Source: JAGLTQ01 sp964605385
Lineage (GTDB): Bacteria > Pseudomonadota > Gammaproteobacteria > UBA6429 > Thiohalophilaceae
NCBI GenBank assembly: GCA_964605385.1
Contig: CAZSCK010000036.1
Location: forward strand, 1-25,770
Direction: 5' to 3'
DNA: 25,770 nt
Each line of letters starts with the position of its first letter. Within the stretch, counting starts at the first letter, position 1. A program made the position numbers and the translations under genes. Shown piece after piece: positions 15,173 to 22,185 of this stretch. The notes below the pieces were generated by a model. The model was given only the letters and a program-made list of their open reading frames with translations. It was not told where the DNA came from and did not search any database.

Positions 15173-16300
15173 ATGAAAAAAATTACAATTGTAGGTGCAG
15201 GTTTTGCGGGCTTAAGTGCCGTACGACAATTACGCAAACAGGATAAAAATTGTGAAATTACACTGATAGCACCTAAAGCAGAGTTACATTACCTGCCGAG
15301 TTTAATCTGGGTTCCCAGTGGTTTACGTAAGCGTGAAGATATCATTGTGCCATTGGATAACTTCTTTTGTCGTATGAACGTGATATTTCACCAGGGTAGC
15401 GTAACGGGGTTGCGTGATGCTGGTCGAACAGTTAAAACTGATAATGGTGAAGTGAGTAATGATGGTTTAATTATTGCCTCTGGTGGACGTTTTATTAAAA
15501 AACTTAAGGGTATCGAGAATGCCATTACACCTTGTGAAGGTATTGATGCTGCTGAGCAAATTCGTGATCGATTAGTTGAAATGAAAGGCGGTACCATTGC
15601 GTTTGGTTTTGCCGGTAATCCTAAAGAGCCATCGGCTATGCGTGGCGGCCCGATGTTTGAATTTTTGTTTGGTACAGATACGTTATTAAAAAAGCAGGGA
15701 CGACGTGATAAGTTTGAGCTGGTATTTTTTAGTCCTGCACCTAAACCGGGTAATCGCTTAGGGCCAAAGGCTGTGGGTAAATTGCTGGATGAAATGAAGA
15801 AGCGTGGTGTTAAAACCTACCTGGGTGAAAAAATGAAAGCCTTTGAGAGTAACAAGGTGATCACCGAAGGGGCTGAGTTTGATGCTGACTTGATTATCTT
15901 TATGCCAGGAATGACGGGTAATAAATGGTTTGATAACAGTGAACTACCTCGCTCAGAGGGTGGTTTAATTAAAGCAAATCAACACTGTAAAGTTGAATCA
16001 ATGGAAGCGGTTTATGTTGCTGGTGATTCTGGTAGCTTTCCCGGCCCGGACTGGATGCCGAAACAAGCACATATGGCAGACTTACAAGCAGAAGCGGCAG
16101 CAAAAAATTTGCATGCTGAACTAAATGGCCAAACTGCTGATGCTGGTTTTAAAGTAGAACTGATCTGTATTGTTGATAGTAACGACAAGGGCATCATGGT
16201 TTCGCGTACTAAAAAACGAAATATTATGTTGCCGGGTACGGTTGTTCTGCACTGGGCAAAACGATTCTTTGAATGGATGTATTTGCGTAAATATCGTTAG
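15173..16300 (+). CDS. SQR-like NAD(P)/FAD-dependent oxidoreductase
   Basis: A protein of about 375 residues with the dinucleotide motif GAGFAGL (8-14) and the second FAD motif YVAGDSG (281-287), and overall similarity to sulfide:quinone oxidoreductases. The C-terminus (residues 362-375, KRFFEWMYLRKYR region) is a basic/aromatic amphipathic helix suited to membrane attachment. Of the three redox cysteines of bacterial SQR, counterparts to the first (Cys121) and last (Cys332, in ELICIVDS) are present, but the middle one is missing: the matching segment PSAMRGGPMFEF has Met or Ala. A canonical sulfide-oxidising disulfide therefore seems unlikely. ATG 15173 has AGG nine bases upstream and starts right at the fold; an upstream in-frame ATG at 15134 has no RBS. 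Confidence 0.82.
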   Translation: MKKITIVGAGFAGLSAVRQLRKQDKNCEITLIAPKAELHYLPSLIWVPSGLRKREDIIVPLDNFFCRMNVIFHQGSVTGLRDAGRTVKTDNGEVSNDGLIIASGGRFIKKLKGIENAITPCEGIDAAEQIRDRLVEMKGGTIAFGFAGNPKEPSAMRGGPMFEFLFGTDTLLKKQGRRDKFELVFFSPAPKPGNRLGPKAVGKLLDEMKKRGVKTYLGEKMKAFESNKVITEGAEFDADLIIFMPGMTGNKWFDNSELPRSEGGLIKANQHCKVESMEAVYVAGDSGSFPGPDWMPKQAHMADLQAEAAAKNLHAELNGQTADAGFKVELICIVDSNDKGIMVSRTKKRNIMLPGTVVLHWAKRFFEWMYLRKYR

Positions 16301-16315
16301 ACTTTATTAAAATAA

Positions 16316-16397
16316 AATTAGAAGGTTTTTATGTTAATGCTGTTTATTTAAGGTGTTATTTGTTTTTGTAGGTTCGAATTAGAAGGTTTTTTATGTT
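16316..16397. repeat. Direct repeat duplicating an RBS and start codon region
   Basis: The 20-base unit at 16316-16335 (AATTAGAAGG, five Ts, ATGTT) recurs at 16377-16397 with one extra T. The second copy supplies the RBS and start of the DUF3817 gene. The first copy starts only a six-codon ORF ending in TAA. The intervening bases include part of a MITE-like end, so this may be a target duplication left by an insertion. Confidence 0.65.
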
Positions 16398-16695
16398 GTC
16401 CTTTTTCAGAAAATTAAGTCTAATTGAAGGCTTTTCACTTATTGTTCTGTTATTTATTGCTATGCCAGCGAAATATCACTTTGGATATTTTGATATTGTC
16501 TGGATAGTTGGAATGACTCATGGTCTGCTTTGGTTGGCATATCTTATGGCATCGCTAGTCGTCAGTCATCAGCAGAAATGGTCGATCACGTTTTGGCTTT
16601 TAGTACTATTTGCTTCTGTTATTCCTTTTGCCTGTTTCTTTCTCGAACGAAAGCTTAGAAATAATCAAAAACTAGTAACTGTAAATGAGGGATGA
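16393..16695 (+). CDS. DUF3817 small integral membrane protein
   Basis: A 100-residue protein with three hydrophobic helices. It shows the DUF3817 pattern: FRKLSLIEGFSLIVLLFIAMPAK at the N-terminus (residues 4-27 region), then VGMTHGLLWLAYL, then a third helix ending FACFFLERKLRN. Members are widely distributed, often annotated YdzA-like, and no function is established. AGAAGG sits six bases before the ATG. The gene is enclosed by inverted repeats and starts inside a duplicated RBS segment, so it may have been moved with, or hit by, a repeat element. Confidence 0.85.
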   Translation: MLSFFRKLSLIEGFSLIVLLFIAMPAKYHFGYFDIVWIVGMTHGLLWLAYLMASLVVSHQQKWSITFWLLVLFASVIPFACFFLERKLRNNQKLVTVNEG

Positions 16696-16762
16696 GGTTT
16701 ATATCTCTTTTTATCTTTCAGTAAAAAAGCCAGTCATAGCTAATGCCGAACAGTTAAGAATT

Positions 16763-16870
16763 GTAGGTACGAATCATAGTGCCCCACATCAGAAATATAT
16801 GAGAGGGTATTATTCGTACGCCGAGGTAAAAATCAGCCATAAAGCTTAGTGTATATACCGCGTTCGAATG
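16763..16870. repeat. Degenerate MITE copy A
   Basis: Bases 16763-16787 match the terminal inverted repeat of the intact MITE at 21902-22062 at nearly every position. The following GAGAGGGTATTATTCG resembles its second inner repeat, and 16857-16870 (ACCGCGTTCGAATG) is the inverted form of the MITE's inner CATTCGAACGCGGT. The distal terminus is not recognisable, so this copy is truncated or rearranged. The rest of the 396-base gene-free stretch 16696-17091 holds short hairpins (16882-16920, 16954-16972, 16976-16989) and the icd promoter region. Confidence 0.65.
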
Positions 16871-17011
16871 GCAGCTCTATAACATCCATGTCATCGCTGC
16901 ATAAGTCCATCCTTGGATGTAATTTCTAACCTACGGCAAACAAATAACACCTTAACTGATCGGCATTCAGTTACAGCCACATTTGTGGCCTAAATAACCC
17001 TCTCTTAAGAC

Positions 17012-17040
17012 GTGAACCAATCTCCATTCTGAAATATAAT
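17012..17040 (+). promoter_or_regulatory. Predicted sigma-70 promoter of icd
   Basis: A perfect -10 box TATAAT (17035-17040) lies 17 bases after GTGAAC (17012-17017), a weak -35 match (three of six). It would start transcription around 17047, giving a leader of about 45 bases. Confidence 0.45.
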
Positions 17041-17049
17041 ACTGGTTTT

Positions 17050-17064
17050 ACGGGGTATCCCCGT
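17050..17064. promoter_or_regulatory. Small palindrome in the icd leader
   Basis: ACGGGG and CCCCGT are perfect arms around a three-base loop. It falls just after the predicted transcription start of icd, so it could be an operator or an mRNA hairpin. The function is unproven. Confidence 0.35.
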
Positions 17065-17091
17065 TATTAACCAATATTAGAGATATTCATA

Positions 17092-19317
17092 ATGTCCAGT
17101 TCCAAAATCTTCTATACCGAAACCGATGAAGCTCCGGCTTTAGCCACGTCTTCTTTTTTGCCCATTGTTCAGGCTTTCACTAAAGCGGCGGATATTGAGG
17201 TAGAAACACGGGATATCTCGCTGGCATCACGTATTTTGGCCAATTTTCCTGATAATCTGGCTGATGATCAAAAGCAGGCCGATACACTTGCGGAACTTGG
17301 TGAGTTGGCAAAAACACCTGATGCGAACATTATTAAGTTACCCAATATCAGTGCTTCTTTGCCTCAATTAAAGGCAGCAATTAAAGAGCTTCAATCACTT
17401 GGTTATGACATTCCTAATTTCCCTGAAGATCCTGAAACAGATGAAGAAAAGAACATAAAAACGCGTTATAGCAAGGTGTTGGGCAGCGCGGTAAACCCGG
17501 TTTTGCGTGAAGGTAATTCAGATCGTCGTGTAGCAGGTCCGGTTAAAGAATATGCACAAAAACATCCGCATTCGATGGGAGCCTGGTCAAGTGATTCTAA
17601 ATCCCATGTGGCTTCGATGCCGGAAGGTGATTTTTACTCCAGTGAAAAATCAGTAGTGATTGAAACTGCAGGTGATGTAAAAATTGAACTGATTGCTGAT
17701 GATGGAAAAACCCGGGTACTTAAAGAAAAAATACCTGTTTTAGCAAGTGAAGTGATTGATGCCTCGGTGATGAGTGTTAATGCATTGTGTGATTTCTTTG
17801 AAGCGGCAATGCAGGATGCGAAAGACGAAGGTGTATTACTGTCATTACATATGAAAGCGACCATGATGAAGGTGTCTGATCCAATTATCTTTGGTCACGC
17901 TGTTAATGTGTACTACAACGATGTATTTGAAAAACATGCCGCAACGTTTGAAAAGCTGGGTGTTGATACCCGTAATGGTTTAGGTGATGTCTATGCAAAA
18001 ATCGGTGAACAGCCTGAAGCCGAGCGCAAAGAGATTGAAGCAGATATTGAAGCAGTTTATAAAACTCGCCCTGAATTAGCGATGGTCAATTCCGATAAAG
18101 GTATTACCAATTTACATGTACCAAGTGATGTGATTATTGATGCTTCCATGCCGGCTGCGATTCGTTCATCCGGAAAAATGTGGGGCAAAGATGGCAAGTT
18201 ACATGATACCAAGGCAATGATTCCAGATCGTAACTACGCGGGTATTTATCAGGCGACAATTGATTTTTGTATTGAGCATGGTGCCTTTGATGTTACAACC
18301 ATGGGTAACGTGAGTAACGTAGGATTGATGGCACAAAAAGCGGAAGAATATGGTTCGCATGATAAGACCTTTGAAATTCCGGTTAACGGTACAGTACGCG
18401 TAACCGATGCTTCAGGCGTAACATTACTTGAACACAGTGTTGAGCAAGGTGATATATGGCGTATGTGCCAGACTAAAGATTTACCTATTCAGGACTGGGT
18501 TAAGCTTGCGGTTAGCCGTGCTCGTTTAACGGGGCAACCGGCTATTTTCTGGTTAGATGAAAAGCGTGCACATGATGCTCTGTTAATTACAAAAGTAGAA
18601 GCTTATCTTAAAGATCATGATACCAATGGTCTCGATATTCGAATCATGTCTCCGTTTGATGCAACGTTATATACATTAGAACGTGTTAAAGCAGGTGAGA
18701 ATACTATTTCTGTATCAGGCAACGTCTTGCGTGATTACTTAACCGATTTATTCCCTATTTTAGAGCTAGGTACCAGTGCGAAGATGTTATCTATTGTACC
18801 GCTGCTTGCAGGCGGTGGTTTGTTTGAAACAGGTGCGGGTGGTTCTGCCCCTAAACATGTCGAACAAGTATTAACTGAAAACCATTTACGTTGGGATTCA
18901 TTGGGTGAGTTTTTAGCCCTGGCCGTATCGTTAGAAGACCTCGCGAATAAAACCGGAAGTGAAAAAATAAAAGTATTAGCCGCCGCTTTAGATAAAGCCA
19001 ATAGTCAGTTTCTAAATAATGATAAGTCACCTTCACGTAAGGTCGGTGAGTTAGATACCCGCGGCAGTCATTTTTATTTAGCAATGTATTGGGCGCAAGC
19101 ATTAGCAGAGCAGAATGAAAATAGTGAATTAAAAGCTATTTTCACACCTGTTGCAGAACAACTTACAAGTAATGAAACAAAAATTGTCGATGAGCTTAAT
19201 AGTGTACAAGGAAAGCCGGTTGATTTTGGTGGTTATTATCGTCCAAATAAAGAACTGGTGTCACAGGTTATGCGTGCAAGCGCGAGCTTTAATGCCGTTA
19301 TTGATGATTTAAGTTAA
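17092..19317 (+). CDS. icd: Monomeric NADP-dependent isocitrate dehydrogenase
   Basis: The 741-residue protein matches the monomeric isocitrate dehydrogenase family in length and along its whole sequence. It oxidises isocitrate to 2-oxoglutarate and CO2 with NADP in the TCA cycle. Recognisable parts are the N-terminal KIFYTETDEAPALAT, the substrate loop LREGNSDRRVAGPVK (about 138-152, with Ser143, Arg145 and Arg146), GAWSSDSKSHVASMPEGDF, and the C-terminal half with LAGGGLFETGAGGSAPKH and LDTRGSHFYLAMYWA. This form is unrelated in domain layout to the dimeric enzyme of E. coli and is found in Azotobacter, Vibrio and other bacteria. It is preceded by a predicted promoter and transcribed alone. 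Confidence 0.97.
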   Translation: MSSSKIFYTETDEAPALATSSFLPIVQAFTKAADIEVETRDISLASRILANFPDNLADDQKQADTLAELGELAKTPDANIIKLPNISASLPQLKAAIKELQSLGYDIPNFPEDPETDEEKNIKTRYSKVLGSAVNPVLREGNSDRRVAGPVKEYAQKHPHSMGAWSSDSKSHVASMPEGDFYSSEKSVVIETAGDVKIELIADDGKTRVLKEKIPVLASEVIDASVMSVNALCDFFEAAMQDAKDEGVLLSLHMKATMMKVSDPIIFGHAVNVYYNDVFEKHAATFEKLGVDTRNGLGDVYAKIGEQPEAERKEIEADIEAVYKTRPELAMVNSDKGITNLHVPSDVIIDASMPAAIRSSGKMWGKDGKLHDTKAMIPDRNYAGIYQATIDFCIEHGAFDVTTMGNVSNVGLMAQKAEEYGSHDKTFEIPVNGTVRVTDASGVTLLEHSVEQGDIWRMCQTKDLPIQDWVKLAVSRARLTGQPAIFWLDEKRAHDALLITKVEAYLKDHDTNGLDIRIMSPFDATLYTLERVKAGENTISVSGNVLRDYLTDLFPILELGTSAKMLSIVPLLAGGGLFETGAGGSAPKHVEQVLTENHLRWDSLGEFLALAVSLEDLANKTGSEKIKVLAAALDKANSQFLNNDKSPSRKVGELDTRGSHFYLAMYWAQALAEQNENSELKAIFTPVAEQLTSNETKIVDELNSVQGKPVDFGGYYRPNKELVSQVMRASASFNAVIDDLS

Positions 19318-19358
19318 TTTAATTACTTATAAATCATGAGAGAAAAAAATAATTCGAA

Positions 19359-20042
19359 ATGAAAAAAGAATCAATTTTTAAAGTGATGCTTAATACCGTT
19401 TCGAAACTTCCGTGGTTGAAAGGAACGGCGTTATCTTCAAATAAAAATATGAAGCCGGGAAAAGGGTTTAATCAACCTGTACCTGATCATGCCTTTGATT
19501 ATCTAAAAGAACTGGATGATCATGAATTTAATAAACTTATATCTATGCTTTTTAAGCAACGTGGTTACTCTGTTTCTGCCATGAAAGAAAACAACAACGA
19601 CAATGTTAATATTGTATTGAAGATGGATGCTGAAACAATATTTGTTCAATATAAGCACTGGAGAGAATACAAAGTTGATCTTGCTGTAATAGAAGAGTTA
19701 TACGCTGAAATGGATTCAGAATCAGTATCGCATGGTATTGTAATTACCACGGGATTATTTACTCAGGATGCGCTTGATTATTCACACGGTAAACATCTGT
19801 TACTCATAAATGGGATTGATTTATCGCAAATGGTTGGTGTATTAAGTGCCTCGAATGATGATGGTGCCGACAATGAAGCACAAGCAGATGAAGCAGTTGA
19901 GGAAATGCCTGAACTCGAACCCTTATGCCCGATTTGTAGTCGTGAAATGATTAAACGAACTGCAAGGAAAGGAAAAAATGCCGGTAATACATTTTGGGGA
20001 TGTTCACAGTTCCCAAATTGTCGCGGTGTAATATCAGATTAG
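19359..20042 (+). CDS. Mrr-like restriction endonuclease fold with topoisomerase zinc finger
   Basis: A 227-residue protein. Residues 45-160 form an Mrr_cat-type PD-(D/E)XK domain: LDDHEFNKLISMLFKQRGYSV, then NVNIVL, then FVQYKHW, and HGIVITTGLFTQDALDY. Residues 190-227 are a topoisomerase I-type zinc finger with Cys190, Cys193, Cys215 and Cys221 (CPIC, GKNAGNTFWGC, PNC). In active Mrr-like enzymes the segment before the second catalytic strand carries Asp (GxD-type); here the equivalent position appears to be Asn84. The QxK half (Gln97-Tyr98-Lys99) is intact. Residues 1-40 are a basic, partly hydrophobic leader. It lies 41 bases after icd and just before the YebC gene. It may be a DNA-binding protein with weak or lost nuclease activity. 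Confidence 0.87.
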   Translation: MKKESIFKVMLNTVSKLPWLKGTALSSNKNMKPGKGFNQPVPDHAFDYLKELDDHEFNKLISMLFKQRGYSVSAMKENNNDNVNIVLKMDAETIFVQYKHWREYKVDLAVIEELYAEMDSESVSHGIVITTGLFTQDALDYSHGKHLLLINGIDLSQMVGVLSASNDDGADNEAQADEAVEEMPELEPLCPICSREMIKRTARKGKNAGNTFWGCSQFPNCRGVISD

Positions 20043-20114
20043 CAGTAGATAGCATATTTTTTTATTAACCGTATTTAATACATTATTTTACTTATAACAA
20101 TTAGAGACCTTATC

Positions 20115-20834
20115 ATGGGAAGAGCATATCAAAACCGTAAAGAATCAATGGCAAAAACATCTGACGCAAAAGCGAAAGTGTATTCAAAATATGGCCGAGA
20201 GATTTATGTAGTCGCAAAAAATGGTGGTACGGATCCAAATGGAAATTTATCTTTACGTCGTATTATTGATAATGCAAAAAAAGATCAGGTTCCGGCACAT
20301 GTAATTGAAAAAGCAATCAAGAAAGCTGAAGGTGGCGCAGGTGAAGATTTTGTTCCTGCACGTTACGAAGGTTTTGGTTCGGGTGGCTTTAATGTGATTG
20401 TAGATTGCCTAACCGATAATGGCACGCGCACCTTTAATGATGTGCGTTTATGCTTTAATAAATGTAACGCAAAAATTGGTACGCAAGGTACAGTCGCACA
20501 CATGTTTGATCATCTTTCTGTTTTTGCATTTAAAGGTAACGATGAAGATGCTGTTTTGGAAGCCTTGTTAGAAGCCGATGTTGATGTAACCGATGTGGAG
20601 TCAGAAGACGGAGTTATTACAGTTTTTGCACCACACACTGAATATAATAAAACAAGAGTCGCATTAACCTCTATGCTAGGTGAAGATGTTGAATTTATCT
20701 CTGATACGATTACTTTCCTCCCTCAATCAACCACAAAAATCAGTGGTGATGATGTTGAATGGTTTGAAAAGTTCATGGATATGTTAAACGACAATGATGA
20801 CGTACAAAATGTTTATCATAATGTGGAAATGTAA
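20115..20834 (+). CDS. YebC/PmpR family protein, YeeN subtype
   Basis: The 239-residue protein aligns throughout with the YebC/TACO1 family, and its N-terminus (MGRAYQNRKESMAKTSDAKAKVYSKYG) is like the second paralogue type typified by E. coli YeeN rather than YebC itself (which has a GHSKW start). Other hallmarks are KAIKKAEGG, YEGFGSGGFNVIVD and the acidic C-terminus DDVQNVYHNVEM. The family was described as transcriptional regulators (PmpR); the mitochondrial relative TACO1 is a translation activator, and bacterial members are increasingly viewed as translation factors. The acidic C-terminal tail is typical. It is followed 12 bases later by the DnaT-like gene. Confidence 0.93.
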   Translation: MGRAYQNRKESMAKTSDAKAKVYSKYGREIYVVAKNGGTDPNGNLSLRRIIDNAKKDQVPAHVIEKAIKKAEGGAGEDFVPARYEGFGSGGFNVIVDCLTDNGTRTFNDVRLCFNKCNAKIGTQGTVAHMFDHLSVFAFKGNDEDAVLEALLEADVDVTDVESEDGVITVFAPHTEYNKTRVALTSMLGEDVEFISDTITFLPQSTTKISGDDVEWFEKFMDMLNDNDDVQNVYHNVEM

Positions 20835-20846
20835 AATAATAATAAA

Positions 20847-21062
20847 ATGTCTAAAATACTAAAAGAATGGTCTCCCTCTAAAGCAACTATTGATGTTATT
20901 AAATTAAATGGCATTGATGATGAACATATATCTAAAACTGTTGAATATTTAAAAAATGAAACAGAGCTTAATAATATTGATGATCTTGATGGTTACGATA
21001 ACTGGAATTCATTTTTTATTATCTTTTGTATTAAAGCGCATAATAATGTCAGTAGTGAATAA
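20847..21062 (+). CDS. Small protein with DnaT-like domain
   Basis: A 71-residue acidic protein. Its layout resembles the single-strand-binding DnaT domain of the primosome: WSPS at 8-11, an LNGID turn at 20-24, a VEYL helix at 32-35, and a C-terminal DNWNSFFIIFCIKAH helix (residues 51-65), which corresponds to the W-N/D-S-K-F helix of DnaT. DnaT proper is about 180 residues, so this is a stand-alone domain. No strong RBS, but the start lies 12 bases after the YebC stop and 21 bases precede the next gene, suggesting an operon. The match is by eye and moderate; a profile search would settle it. Confidence 0.65.
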   Translation: MSKILKEWSPSKATIDVIKLNGIDDEHISKTVEYLKNETELNNIDDLDGYDNWNSFFIIFCIKAHNNVSSE

Positions 21063-21083
21063 TAACAGTACTGAATAATTCAG

Positions 21084-21416
21084 ATGGCAAGAAAGAAAAA
21101 CGTTTATAGTATTTATGTTATCGATTTAGATAAAGACGTTCTTTTGGTTAAAAAGTTTCGTGAGTTGAATCCTGATTATATTGACGACTATCCCTGTGTA
21201 TATGTTGGTCAAACAGCCAAATCACCCGATGATCGTTTTGATCAGCATAAGGCAGGTATTAAAGCCAATCGTTATGCCAAAAAATACGGCCTTCGTCTTC
21301 GCTATAAACTCTTTGAAAAATATAATCCTATTTCAACGCGCAAAGAGGCTGAGTATAAAGAAGCATTGTTGGGGGAATACCTCCGAAAACGCGGTTTTGC
21401 TGTCTGGTGGAACTGA
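21084..21416 (+). CDS. GIY-YIG-like nuclease domain protein
   Basis: A 110-residue basic protein. SIYVI (9-13) and CVYVGQT (38-44) fit the two halves of the GIY-YIG motif, but are separated by about 25 residues instead of the usual 10-11. Arg51 in SPDDRFDQH, His55 and a C-terminal Glu (88, 90 or 93 in the KEAEYKEALL helix) fit the catalytic Arg, Tyr/His and Glu positions. UvrC, Cho and SLX1 have this fold. Its stop codon TGA overlaps by one base the ATG of the next gene (TGATG), so the two are translationally coupled. The family call is by motif only. Confidence 0.68.
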   Translation: MARKKNVYSIYVIDLDKDVLLVKKFRELNPDYIDDYPCVYVGQTAKSPDDRFDQHKAGIKANRYAKKYGLRLRYKLFEKYNPISTRKEAEYKEALLGEYLRKRGFAVWWN

Positions 21417-21856
21417 TGTCAAAAAGCGAATTAGAAAAAGCATATTTAGCTACAACATATTCAGTATTTATTGATAATAATAAATACGATATCAACATTG
21501 GAAAGCATCTCCCCTCAGATATTAATGACATAATAAATAAAGAAAAATCTGCGGTAATATTAACGGCCTGGAACCCACGAAGTCAGCCGTTATCACCTCA
21601 AGAAAATAAAGAAAGAAACTTTAAATTAAAATTACAACTCAAAAAGTTTATTGTTTTTAATGCACTTGGGCAGGGGAGTGATTTGTCTGACATATCCTGG
21701 CTTGCTGAAGAGAGCTATTTTATTTTGGGAATAAATAAAATAGAGGCTGAACGGCTTGCTGTTGAATATGAGCAATATGCTTATGTTTGGCTTGAAAGTG
21801 AAAAGCCAGCCGCTCTGATATTTACTCATATATGGCATTCATTGAGTGATGATTAA
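21416..21856 (+). CDS. DUF3293 domain protein
   Basis: A protein of 146 residues that matches the DUF3293 pattern: LEKAYLATTYSVFI, a middle block VILTAWNPRSQPLSPQEN, then GQGSDLSDISWLAEESYFILGI and EAERLAVEYEQYAYVWL. The function of the family is unknown. I chose ATG 21416, which overlaps the TGA of the GIY-YIG-like gene and has GGTGGA six bases upstream, over a GTG nine bases earlier in the same frame. Translational coupling implies equal or joint production with the upstream protein. Confidence 0.87.
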   Translation: MSKSELEKAYLATTYSVFIDNNKYDINIGKHLPSDINDIINKEKSAVILTAWNPRSQPLSPQENKERNFKLKLQLKKFIVFNALGQGSDLSDISWLAEESYFILGINKIEAERLAVEYEQYAYVWLESEKPAALIFTHIWHSLSDD

Positions 21857-21901
21857 ATAAATGCAGATAATGTTATCAGGGTAGATTTTACAGGTTTTTA
21901 T

Positions 21902-22062
21902 GTAGGTTCAAATCATAGTGCCCCACATACGCTATTTAAAATAGAGGGTATCATTCGAACGCGGTGCAAGTATCGGCCACTATAGTTGTTTTTACCTTTG
22001 CGCGAGAATGATACCCTCTAAATTAAATATTGATTACGTGGGGCACTATGATTCGCACCTAC
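21902..22062. mobile_element. MITE, 161 bp with 25-bp terminal inverted repeats
   Basis: Termini 21902-21926 and 22038-22062 are complementary at 23 of 25 positions (GTAGGT...GTGCCCCAC). A perfect inner pair of 15 bp lies at 21942-21956 and 22006-22020 (TAGAGGGTATCATTC and complement), so the whole element can fold into one long hairpin. It encodes nothing. A degenerate relative is at 16763-16870. No clear target-site duplication flanks it. It fills most of the 329-base spacer 21857-22185; the remainder is AT-rich and holds the yajD upstream region. Confidence 0.85.
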
Positions 22063-22185
22063 GAAGAACAGATAAAATTAAAAATGATCGATATTATTTT
22101 TTTATTGATATTGCTTCGTCATAAAAATATAGTTTGTAATGACAGTAATCCCTGAGTTTAATATACTCAGAATCAGGAGAACATA

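Larger units (their letters stand above)
16349..16954. repeat. Inverted repeats flanking the DUF3817 gene
   Basis: Bases 16349-16365 are perfectly complementary to 16938-16954 (17 bp), and the match continues inward with imperfections (GTAGGTTCGAATT at 16368-16380 against 16921-16936). The enclosed 0.6 kb contains only the DUF3817 gene and repeat debris. A third partial copy of the unit starts near 16739. These may be remnants of several MITE copies rather than the ends of one element. Confidence 0.6.

Noticed and set aside
16331..16351. Six-codon ORF in the duplicated RBS region
   Set aside because: It is explained by the direct repeat; no evidence that it is translated, so it is not annotated as a gene.
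21902..22062. CRISPR or structured RNA at the hairpin-rich spacer
   Set aside because: There are no regularly spaced repeats, and the terminal plus inner inverted repeats with a second copy fit a MITE better.
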